A stretch of DNA of 27,708 nucleotides from an uncultured Microbacterium sp. (lineage in GTDB: Bacteria > Actinomycetota > Actinomycetes > Actinomycetales > Microbacteriaceae), in the NCBI GenBank assembly GCA_937926065.1, contig CALANM010000066.1, positions 1-27,708 of the forward strand. Reading direction: 5' to 3'. Of this stretch, positions 1-7,237 are shown in pieces. How positions within the stretch are numbered: the stretch's first letter is position 1; each line of letters begins with the position of its first letter. A program made the position numbers and the translations under genes. Below the pieces are notes generated by a model. The model was not told the origin of the DNA and made no database searches. It was given only the letters and a program-made list of their open reading frames with translations.

Positions 1-724
1 CAACGCTGGGGTGCGTGAGCGCGGCGGCGACGCGCTGGGCTCCGGGATCGTCGGCTGAGATGACGACGGCCTCGCGGGCCTCGTTCGCGAAGCGGGCGAA
101 CCCGTCATAGAACGCGTCGCGGGTGCCCCAGTGGTCCAGGTGGTCGGGATCGACGTTCGTGATGAGCGCGATCGACGTGTCGTACAGCAGGAACGTGCCG
201 TCGGACTCGTCGGCCTCGATGACGAAGAGCTCATCGGAGCCCGTGCCGCTCGAGACTCCGAGGTCGGCGATCACACCGCCATTGACGAAGGTGGGCGCGG
301 TGCCGAGCGCACGCAGCGCCGTCACGGTCATGCCCGTGGAGGTCGTCTTGCCGTGGGCGCCCGCCACCGACACCAGGCGGCGCCCGCCGATGAGCCAGTA
401 CAGCGCCTGCGAGCGATGGATGACGTGGAGGCCGCGCTCCTTCGCGAGCACGTACTCGGGGTTCTCGGGCCAGATCGCCCCCGTGTGGATGACCGCGTCG
501 ACGTCATCAGGCAGATGGGCGGCGTCATGCCCGACGTGCACGAGGGCGCCGCGCGCGGCGAGAGCGCGCAGCGCGTCGCTGTCGGCCCGATCCGTTCCGG
601 AGACGCGGATGCCACGGTCGAGGAACATCCCGGCCAGTCCGGACATGCCGGAGCCTCCGATTCCGATGAAATGGGCGGAGGTGATCTCCGCAGGGATCGG
701 CAGGGTCAGGTCGGGTCGAATCAT
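1..724 (-). CDS. murC: UDP-N-acetylmuramate--L-alanine ligase MurC (C-terminus cut by window edge)
   Basis: MurC is the cytoplasmic ATP-dependent ligase that adds L-alanine to UDP-MurNAc, the first amino-acid step of peptidoglycan stem-peptide synthesis. The window holds the first 241 residues of a protein that is normally about 460-490 long; the rest lies beyond position 1. The N-terminal Rossmann domain carries the MurC signature GIGGSGMSGL at residues 21-30, and the Mur-ligase P-loop GAHGKTT is at residues 122-128. The ATG at 724 is chosen because it puts the glycine motif at the usual distance from the start. It is the last cluster gene in the window, 64 nt after murG. No Shine-Dalgarno sequence is visible, but a TAGACT -10 box lies 9 nt upstream, so it may have its own nearly leaderless promoter besides readthrough from murG. 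Confidence 0.96.
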   Translation of the reverse strand, partial: MIRPDLTLPIPAEITSAHFIGIGGSGMSGLAGMFLDRGIRVSGTDRADSDALRALAARGALVHVGHDAAHLPDDVDAVIHTGAIWPENPEYVLAKERGLHVIHRSQALYWLIGGRRLVSVAGAHGKTTSTGMTVTALRALGTAPTFVNGGVIADLGVSSGTGSDELFVIEADESDGTFLLYDTSIALITNVDPDHLDHWGTRDAFYDGFARFANEAREAVVISADDPGAQRVAAALTHPSV

Positions 725-733
725 GGCCTGACA

Positions 734-739
734 AGTCTA
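734..739 (-). promoter_or_regulatory. Possible internal -10 box for murC
   Basis: On the minus strand TAGACT (TANNNT -10 class) ends 9 nt before the murC ATG, inside the 64-nt murG-murC gap. The same hexamer precedes pknL, the ROK kinase and fadD15 in this window. No convincing -35 is seen. A start site about 7 nt downstream would give a leader of only 2-3 nt. Confidence 0.4.
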
Positions 740-788
740 GGTCGCGGCCCCTGTGGGAAGGCTGCGGCGCGCTGGACCCGCGACGGCG

Positions 789-1865
789 TCAGCGCAGCCC
801 GAGCGCCTCGTCGATGAGCTCGATGACGTTCTCGGTCCCTCGGCGCGTGCCGACCGAGGCGCTCGCCTCGCGCATGGCGTCGAGCCGGCGGGGGTCGGTC
901 AAGAGGCTCACGACGTCCCGGCGCACACGATCGGCGGAGAACTCGGCATCCGGGATCAGGATCGCGGCTCCTGCCCGCACCGACGACGCCGCGTTGAGCG
1001 CCTGCTCGCCGTTGCCGACCGCATACGGAACGTAGACGGCGGGGATGCCGAGGGCGCTGATCTCGCTGACCGTCGCGGCGCCGGCACGCGAGACGACCGC
1101 GTCGGCAAGGGCGAATGCGAGGTCCATGCGGTCGATGTAGGGCACAAGCCGGTAGTCGCTGTGCCCCGGATCGGCCACATCGTTTCGCTCGCCCACGGCG
1201 TGCAGGATCTGCCATCCGGCGCCCACGACGTCCGACCAGGCCCCGGACAGCGCCTCGTTGAGTCGGCGCGCGCCGAGCGAGCCGCCGAACACGAGCAGCA
1301 CCGGTCGTGCGGGATCCAGCCCGAACACCCGCGCAGCCTCCCCGCGCTGCGCCGCACGATCGAGCTCGACGATCTCGCGTCGCAGCGGCATCCCCACCAG
1401 CCGCGCGCCCTTGAGGGGCGTGCCGTCGAAGACGATGCCGGATGCCGCCGCCCACCGCGCGCCGAGGATGTTCGCGAGGCCCGGCTTGGCGTTCGCCTCG
1501 TGAACGACGAACGGGACGCGCTCGCGCCGCGCCGCGACGTAGGCAGGGGCCGACGCATAGCCGCCGAAGCCGACCACGACGTCGACGCGACGCTCGCGGA
1601 TATGGGTGCGCACCTGGGCCACGGCGCGACGGAAGCGCGCCGGGAAGCGCGCCGCGGCCGCATCGGCCCGGCGGGGGAAGGGGACCTTGTCGACGAAGAG
1701 CAGCTCGTAGCCGCGCTCTGGCACGAGTCGGGCCTCGAGGCCCTCTCGTGTGCCGAGCACGAGCACGGAGGCGTCGTCCTGGCGCGTGCGGAGTCCGTCG
1801 GCGACGGCAAGCAGCGGATTCACGTGGCCCGCGGTCCCACCGCCGGCCAAGAGGTACGTCGTCAC
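789..1865 (-). CDS. murG: UDP-N-acetylglucosamine--lipid I GlcNAc transferase MurG
   Basis: MurG is the membrane-associated GT-B glycosyltransferase that converts lipid I to lipid II on the cytoplasmic face. The 358-residue protein opens with TYLLAGGGTAGHVNP (glycine-rich loop 1), and has GFGGYAS, FGGSLGARRLN (second glycine loop) and the donor-binding stretch SRAGAATVSEISALG followed by a GNGEQ segment, all standard for the family. The reading frame stays open upstream, but the GTG at 1865 is preferred because MurG proteins begin almost directly with the first glycine loop. The preceding ftsW ends 10 nt upstream and no ribosome-binding site is visible, so translation is probably coupled to ftsW. 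Length is typical. Confidence 0.97.
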   Translation of the reverse strand: MTTYLLAGGGTAGHVNPLLAVADGLRTRQDDASVLVLGTREGLEARLVPERGYELLFVDKVPFPRRADAAAARFPARFRRAVAQVRTHIRERRVDVVVGFGGYASAPAYVAARRERVPFVVHEANAKPGLANILGARWAAASGIVFDGTPLKGARLVGMPLRREIVELDRAAQRGEAARVFGLDPARPVLLVFGGSLGARRLNEALSGAWSDVVGAGWQILHAVGERNDVADPGHSDYRLVPYIDRMDLAFALADAVVSRAGAATVSEISALGIPAVYVPYAVGNGEQALNAASSVRAGAAILIPDAEFSADRVRRDVVSLLTDPRRLDAMREASASVGTRRGTENVIELIDEALGLR

Positions 1866-1875
1866 CGGATCGAGC

Positions 1876-3117
1876 CTACCGGCCGACGCCGATCGCCCCC
1901 GAAGCGCGGCGGGCCGCCGTCTCGGGGAGCGTGCGGGCGAACGACAGCAGCACGCCGCACGCCATGAGCACCGAGAGGAGCGACGTGCCGCCCTGGGAGA
2001 GGAACGGCAGCGGCACACCGAGCACCGGGAAGACGCGAAGCACGACGCCGATGTTCACGAGCGCCTGACCGACGATCCACACCGTGATGCCGCCGGCGGC
2101 GATGCGGATGAAGGGGTCGTCGGTCTTGCGGATGACGTGGAACGCTCCGACCGCGAACAGGGTGAACAGGCCCAGCACGACGATGCAGCCGATGAGACCG
2201 AGCTCCTCCCCCACGATCGCGAAGATGTAGTCGTGCTCCGCCGCGGGCAGCCAGTCGTACTTCTCGCGCGAGTTGCCGAGACCCAGGCCGAAGATGCCAC
2301 CGCCGGCGAGCCCCCAGACGCCGTGGAGCGCCTGCCAGCAGTCGCCCTCGGCGGCGAGGTAGCAGTCGACGGAGTCGACGTTGAGGAAGCTCATGATGCG
2401 CCGCATGCGGTTGGGGCTCGCGACCGCGAACGCCGTCGCCGCCACGGCGACCGCGAGGAGCGGCAGCACGAAGATCCGCAGCCGGACGCCGGAGAAGAAC
2501 AGGCAGCCCAGCAGGATCGCCATGAGCACGAGACCCGTGCCCAGGTCGCCGCTGCCGACGGCAACCAGGCCGATCACGAGCGCGCCGACGGGGACGACGG
2601 GGATGAACACGTGCCGCCACAGGCCGAGGAGCGTCTGCTTGCGGTACAGGACGTAGCCGAGCCACAGCGCGAGCGTGACCTTGAGGAACTCGGACGGCTG
2701 CATCTGGGCTCCGGCCACCGAGATCCAGTTGCGGTTGCCGTCGTTGGACACGCCGATTCCCGGCACGAACACGAGCAGCTGCAGCGCGAGTGCGATGATG
2801 AGCGCCGGCCACGCGACGCGCTTCCAGAAGCCCACGGAGAAGCGACTGAGCACGAACATGAGCGGCACTCCGACGACGGCGAACACCGACTGCTTCAGCA
2901 CGACGTCGAACGGGCTGTCGCCCCGCGACACCGACGCGGCCATCGTCGCCGACAGCACCATCACGAGGCCGAAGATCGTGAGGATCAGCGCGGTCGACGC
3001 GATCAGAAGGAACTCGTTCGGCACAGGGGCGAACACGCGTCCGAGCGAGACGCGGGCGGAGAATCCTCGGGCGTCGTCGTCAGGCGTCCGCAGCGGGGGT
3101 CGGTCGGTCGTCGTCAT
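1876..3117 (-). CDS. ftsW: Lipid II polymerase / cell-division protein FtsW (SEDS family)
   Basis: FtsW is the septal SEDS glycosyltransferase that polymerises lipid II together with the class B PBP FtsI. The 413-residue protein has about ten hydrophobic segments. SEDS landmarks are NGNRNWI, MQPSEFLK, the GNSREKYDWLPAAEHDYIFA stretch with the extracellular loop, EELGLIG, and near the C-terminus VPLPFLSQGGTS. The start ATG at 3117 is supported by a strong GGGGAGGA ribosome-binding site 5-7 nt upstream. The open frame continues further upstream, but that part is arginine-rich and overlaps murD. The first 38 nt overlap the 3' end of murD. Its place in the dcw cluster beside ftsI and murG identifies it as FtsW rather than the elongation paralogue RodA. 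Confidence 0.96.
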   Translation of the reverse strand: MTTTDRPPLRTPDDDARGFSARVSLGRVFAPVPNEFLLIASTALILTIFGLVMVLSATMAASVSRGDSPFDVVLKQSVFAVVGVPLMFVLSRFSVGFWKRVAWPALIIALALQLLVFVPGIGVSNDGNRNWISVAGAQMQPSEFLKVTLALWLGYVLYRKQTLLGLWRHVFIPVVPVGALVIGLVAVGSGDLGTGLVLMAILLGCLFFSGVRLRIFVLPLLAVAVAATAFAVASPNRMRRIMSFLNVDSVDCYLAAEGDCWQALHGVWGLAGGGIFGLGLGNSREKYDWLPAAEHDYIFAIVGEELGLIGCIVVLGLFTLFAVGAFHVIRKTDDPFIRIAAGGITVWIVGQALVNIGVVLRVFPVLGVPLPFLSQGGTSLLSVLMACGVLLSFARTLPETAARRASGAIGVGR

Positions 3118-4693
3118 CGGCGTCCTCCCCTTCCTGCTGCGTCCCGCCTTGCACCTGCGCGGAGCCGTTCGGCCCCGCGGTCGCCGTGCCGCCCAGCCGG
3201 GCGCGCACCGCCTCCGCGAAGCGGCTGCCACGGTCGGCGTAGGAGGCGAACTGGTCGAAGGATGCCGCCGCCGGAGCCAGGAGGACCGTGTCTCCGTCAC
3301 GGGCGACGCCCAGCGCCAGGTCGACGACCTCCGCCATGACGTCTTCAGTCTGAGCGTGGTCCACCTCGAAGACGGGCACCGCGGGCGCGTGTCGTGCGAA
3401 CGCCGCCGTGATCTCGGTGCGCTCCACTCCGATGACGATCGCGGCCTTGGCCGCGCGCCCGCGCGCCTCGACGAGGGCTGAGATGTCGACGCCCTTCAGA
3501 TCGCCGCCCAGGATCCACACTGCGCCGGGGTAGGCCGCGAGCGACGAGGCCGCGGCGTGAGGATTGGTCGCCTTCGAATCGTCGACCCAGGTGATGCCGT
3601 CGGCGACCGCGACCACCTCGATGCGATGCGGGTCCAGCCGGAAGATCTGCAGCGCGTCGTGGATCGCCTCGGGCGCGACGCCGACCGAGCGCGAGAGGGC
3701 ACTGGCCGCGAGGATGTTGGCGACGACGTGCGGAGCGTCCAGACCGCGCGCACGGAGATCGTCGAGCGTCGTGAGCTCGAGCGCCGTGGTGTGGCGATCG
3801 TCGAGGAAGGCTCGATCGACCAGCAGACCGTCCACGACACCGAAGTCGCTCGGACCGGGGACTCCGAGATCGAAGCCGATCGCACGGCAGCCCTCGACGA
3901 CGTCGGCCTCCTCGACCATCTCGCGCGTCGCGGCGTCGGCCTTGTTGTACACGCACGCGATCTTCGTCCGCTCGTACACGAACGCCTTCGCATCTCGATA
4001 GGCGCGCGCCGAGCCATGCCACTGCAGGTGGTCGTCTGCCAGGTTGAGGCACACGCTCGCGAAGGGCGAGACGCGGTCGGGCCCGGCCTGCAGGCTCAGG
4101 TACCACAACTGGTGGCTCGAGATCTCCACGACCAGCACGTCGAAGCCCGCCGGATCGCGCACCGCGTCGAGCACGGGCACCCCGATGTTTCCACAGGGGG
4201 CTGCGCGGAGTCCTCCCGCGACCAGCATCGTGGCGGTCAGCTGGGTCGTCGTGGTCTTGCCATTGGTGCCCGTGATGAGCAGCCACTCCGCCGGCGTGCC
4301 ATCCGGGCGCACGACCTTGTCGCGCACGCGCCAGGCCAGCTCGATGTCGCCCCACACCGGCACGCCGGTCCCGAGCGCCCACGAGATCACGGAGTGGTGC
4401 GGGGGGAAGCCGGGCGAAGCGACGATCACCTCGGGCGCGAAGGCCGTGAGCTCGTCAGGAACGGTCGCCAGGGACCCCGTCCACAGGCGCGCGCCGATCA
4501 CGGGAAGCAGCCGCGCGAACTCCTCGTCGGCAGACTCGGTGACGACGAGCACGTCCGCCCCCAGCTCGGCCAGCGTGTCGGCGACGGAGAAGCCCGTCAT
4601 CGAGAGGCCGAGAACGGCGACGCGAAGGCCCTTCCAGTCGGCGTGCCAGCTGGTGAGCCCGTCGAGACGGTCGGACGCGGCAGAAGTCGTCAC
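3080..4693 (-). CDS. murD: UDP-N-acetylmuramoylalanine--D-glutamate ligase MurD
   Basis: MurD adds D-glutamate to UDP-MurNAc-L-Ala in the cytoplasm. The 537-residue product has an N-terminal Rossmann part (GLSMTGFSVA at 29-38), the ATP-binding P-loop TGTNGKTTTT at 141-150, the central SSHQL and NLADDHLQWH regions, and the C-terminal WVDDSKATNPHAA segment typical of MurD. It starts at GTG 4693, whose bases overlap the mraY stop codon as GTGA. Upstream of this the frame stays open in a shadow of mraY. The protein is longer than most MurD (about 450-500) because of a low-complexity acidic tail of roughly 35 residues rich in Gly, Gln, Asp and Pro, encoded where the next gene, ftsW, already begins. 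Confidence 0.96.
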   Translation of the reverse strand: MTTSAASDRLDGLTSWHADWKGLRVAVLGLSMTGFSVADTLAELGADVLVVTESADEEFARLLPVIGARLWTGSLATVPDELTAFAPEVIVASPGFPPHHSVISWALGTGVPVWGDIELAWRVRDKVVRPDGTPAEWLLITGTNGKTTTTQLTATMLVAGGLRAAPCGNIGVPVLDAVRDPAGFDVLVVEISSHQLWYLSLQAGPDRVSPFASVCLNLADDHLQWHGSARAYRDAKAFVYERTKIACVYNKADAATREMVEEADVVEGCRAIGFDLGVPGPSDFGVVDGLLVDRAFLDDRHTTALELTTLDDLRARGLDAPHVVANILAASALSRSVGVAPEAIHDALQIFRLDPHRIEVVAVADGITWVDDSKATNPHAAASSLAAYPGAVWILGGDLKGVDISALVEARGRAAKAAIVIGVERTEITAAFARHAPAVPVFEVDHAQTEDVMAEVVDLALGVARDGDTVLLAPAAASFDQFASYADRGSRFAEAVRARLGGTATAGPNGSAQVQGGTQQEGEDADDDDRPTPAADA

Positions 4694-5799
4694 AGCGCCG
4701 CCAGCCAGGCCACGTAGAAGAGACCGACGCCCGTCACCGCGAGCATGCCGGCGATGATCCACATGCGCACGACGATCGTGATCTCCGGCCAGCCGCGCAT
4801 CTCGAGGTGATGGTGGAACGGGCTCATCAGGAAGAGGCGCTTGCCGCCGGTCGCCTTGAAGTAGTAGCGCTGCAGGATCACCGAGCCCGGGCCGATGATG
4901 AACACGCCGGCGATGATGACGGCGAGGATCTCGGTGCGCGAGAGGACGGCCATCGCGACGATGACGCCGCCGATCGACATCGATCCGACGTCGCCCATGA
5001 ACACCTTCGCCTTCGGCGCGTTCCACCACAGGAAGCCGACCAGGGCGCCGACGAACGACGCGGCGATGATCGTGAGCCCCATGGGGTCGCGGGTGGGGTA
5101 GCAGGCGTTCGCGTACGCGTCGACGAGGGCCGCGGTGTGGCACCGCTGCTGGAACTGCCAGAAGGTGACGAGGCTGTAGGCGGAGACGGTGAAGATCCCG
5201 GCGCCCGTGGCGAGGCCGTCGAGACCATCCGTGAGGTTCGTCGAGTTCGACCAGGCGACCGCCTGGAAGGAGATCCACGCGAGGTAGAGGATCCACCCGA
5301 CGACGGTGCCGAGCGCCATGAACGACAGCGCGGGGATGTCGCGGAAGAACGAGACGTAGGGCGAGGCGGGCGTCTCCCCCCACGCGTTGGGGAAGTTGAG
5401 CGCCAGGATGGCGAACGGCACCGCCACGATGATCTGACCGGCTACCTTGCGCCAGCCTGAGAGGCCGAGGCTGCGCTGCTGGCGGACCTTCATGTAGTCG
5501 TCGATGAATCCGACGACGCCGAGGCCGACCATCATCCAAACGACCAGGAGCCCCGAGACCGTGGGGGGCGTGCCACCCGCGTAGCTGCCGACAAAGTAGC
5601 CGACGAGTGAGCCGAGGATGAACACGATGCCGCCCATTGTGGGGGTGCCTCGCTTGGCCGTATGGCTCGGGTTGAAGCCGTCCTCGGGGGTGCGGATCAC
5701 CTGGCCCCATCCGAGCTTCTCGAAGAGCCGGATGAAAAGCGGGGTGAGGAAGAGGGTGAACGCCAGCGAGATCGTCGCGGCCGCAAGCAGAGATCTCAC
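4690..5799 (-). CDS. mraY: Phospho-N-acetylmuramoyl-pentapeptide transferase MraY
   Basis: MraY transfers phospho-MurNAc-pentapeptide from UDP to undecaprenyl phosphate, making lipid I at the inner face of the membrane. The 369-residue multi-spanning protein contains HTAKRGTPTMGG (residues 46-57), the catalytic FIDDYMK with D100-D101, NSTNLTDGLDGLA, NAPKAKVFMGDVGSM and the C-terminal SPFHHHLE histidine loop. The start is GTG at 5799, overlapping the murF stop by 4 nt (GTGA), and its own stop overlaps the murD start in the same way, so murF, mraY and murD look translationally coupled. Length and motif order are normal. Confidence 0.97.
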   Translation of the reverse strand: MRSLLAAATISLAFTLFLTPLFIRLFEKLGWGQVIRTPEDGFNPSHTAKRGTPTMGGIVFILGSLVGYFVGSYAGGTPPTVSGLLVVWMMVGLGVVGFIDDYMKVRQQRSLGLSGWRKVAGQIIVAVPFAILALNFPNAWGETPASPYVSFFRDIPALSFMALGTVVGWILYLAWISFQAVAWSNSTNLTDGLDGLATGAGIFTVSAYSLVTFWQFQQRCHTAALVDAYANACYPTRDPMGLTIIAASFVGALVGFLWWNAPKAKVFMGDVGSMSIGGVIVAMAVLSRTEILAVIIAGVFIIGPGSVILQRYYFKATGGKRLFLMSPFHHHLEMRGWPEITIVVRMWIIAGMLAVTGVGLFYVAWLAAL

Positions 5800-7208
5800 G
5801 AGAACGATTCTCCCAGACGATCCCCCAGATGTCGGAGTCCAGCGGAGTTCGACGACTTCACGAGCACTCGATCGCCGTCCCGGAGCTCGTGCGTGAGGTA
5901 CTCGAACGCCTCGTCCTGCGTCTCGAAGAACACCGCCTCGCCGTCCCACGACCCCTCGCCGATCGCGGCCAGATAGAGGCGGCGTGCAGCCGAGCCGACG
6001 ACGACGATGCGCTCGAACCGCAGACGCACGGCAAGCAGGCCGACGCGGTCGTGCTCCTCGCCCGCCTGTTCCCCGAGCTCGCTCATGGCGCCCAGGACGG
6101 CGACCTTGCGCTGGCCGGGCTCGGCGATCTGCGCGATCGTGCGCAGGGCGGCCGCCATCGAGTCGGGGCTGGCGTTGTAGGCGTCGTTGATGATGCGCAC
6201 GCGATCGGACCCCAGCGGCTGCATCCGCCAGCGCTCGGCGATCTCGACTGTCTCCAGACGCTCGACCGACGTCGCGACGGGAACGCCCAGCGTGTCGGCG
6301 ATCGTGATGGCCGCCAGCGCGTTCATGACGTGGTGCTCCCCCAGCACGCGCAGGCGAAGCGGGTGGCGCTCTTCCCCCGCCACCACGACGCACGTCGTGC
6401 CGGATGCGGTCACCTCGACGTCCTCGGCTCGCACCTGCGCCGCCTGCGACCGGCCGAACCAGCGCACGGACACACCGCGCTCCTCCGCGACCGCCGCCAT
6501 CGCGGCCACGCGCGGGTCGTCGGCGTTCAGCACCGCGGTCCCGCCCGGACGCACCGCCTGGACGAGCTCCGTCTTCGCCCGCTGCGTCGCCTCCACGCCC
6601 CCGAAGCCGCCCGCATGGGCGAGGCCGACCATGAGCACGGCGCCGATGTCGGGCGTGACGAGCCCGGCGAGTTCCGCGATGCAGCCGATCCGAGACGCAC
6701 CGAACTCGCTCACGAGGTAACGGGTCGACTCGCGCACCCGCAGCATCGTGACGGGCGCACCCACTTCGTTGTTGAAGGAGTTGCGCGGCGCGACCGTCTC
6801 GCCCTCGTCCTGCAGGATGCGGGCCACCAGGTTCTTGGTCGTGGTCTTGCCGTTGCTGCCGGTGATGCCGACGACCTTCAAGTCGCCGCGCTCGCGGACG
6901 CGGGCGACGACGACGCGGGCGAGATCGGCGAGGGCGCGCACGGCATCCGCGACCACGATCTGCGACACAGGCTCGTCGACAGGGCGCTCCACGATCGCGA
7001 GACGTGCGCCGGCGTCGACGGCCGCGCCGACGAAGCTGTGACCGTCGGCGACCGCGCCGGGCTTGGCGACGAAGATCGCGCCGGAAGTCATGAGCCGGGA
7101 GTCGGTGTCGACGAGACCGGACACGACGGTCTCAGCGGTGTCGTCGCCGAAGAGGCGGAGGGAGCCGGAGACCGCCTGGGCCGTCTCGGCGAGCGTCATC
7201 GGAATCAT
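5796..7208 (-). CDS. murF: UDP-MurNAc-tripeptide--D-alanyl-D-alanine ligase MurF
   Basis: MurF adds the D-Ala-D-Ala dipeptide, the last cytoplasmic step in making the UDP-MurNAc pentapeptide. The 470-residue protein begins MIPMTLAET, typical for the family. It has the P-loop GITGSNGKTTTK at 114-125, the NNEVG(A)P segment, and the MurF signature NDAYNASPDSM in the C-terminal domain. ATG 7208 is preferred: AGGAG lies about 10 nt upstream, and an upstream in-frame ATG at 7241 would overlap the ftsI stop codon. A second ATG three codons downstream (7199) is also possible. It directly follows ftsI with a 29-nt gap; the usual intervening murE is absent. The signature motif argues against this gene being murE. 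Confidence 0.95.
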   Translation of the reverse strand: MIPMTLAETAQAVSGSLRLFGDDTAETVVSGLVDTDSRLMTSGAIFVAKPGAVADGHSFVGAAVDAGARLAIVERPVDEPVSQIVVADAVRALADLARVVVARVRERGDLKVVGITGSNGKTTTKNLVARILQDEGETVAPRNSFNNEVGAPVTMLRVRESTRYLVSEFGASRIGCIAELAGLVTPDIGAVLMVGLAHAGGFGGVEATQRAKTELVQAVRPGGTAVLNADDPRVAAMAAVAEERGVSVRWFGRSQAAQVRAEDVEVTASGTTCVVVAGEERHPLRLRVLGEHHVMNALAAITIADTLGVPVATSVERLETVEIAERWRMQPLGSDRVRIINDAYNASPDSMAAALRTIAQIAEPGQRKVAVLGAMSELGEQAGEEHDRVGLLAVRLRFERIVVVGSAARRLYLAAIGEGSWDGEAVFFETQDEAFEYLTHELRDGDRVLVKSSNSAGLRHLGDRLGESFS

Positions 7209-7237
7209 GGTGCAGGAGCTCCTCGAACGCGCTCGCG

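Noticed and set aside
753..1967. Long plus-strand open frames opposite murG, ftsW, murD, murF and pyc
   Set aside because: Typical antisense shadows in very G+C-rich DNA: rich in Arg, His, Asp and Gly, no domain motifs, and each opposite a well-identified gene.
1866..2018. A 51-residue N-terminal extension of MurG
   Set aside because: It overlaps ftsW in another frame and is low-complexity Arg/Ser/Ala; MurG proteins start next to the first glycine loop.
4694..5710. A long open frame reading into murD from upstream on the minus strand
   Set aside because: The extension is Arg/His/Pro-rich and overlaps mraY in another frame; recognisable MurD sequence starts at the GTG at 4693, which overlaps the mraY stop as GTGA.
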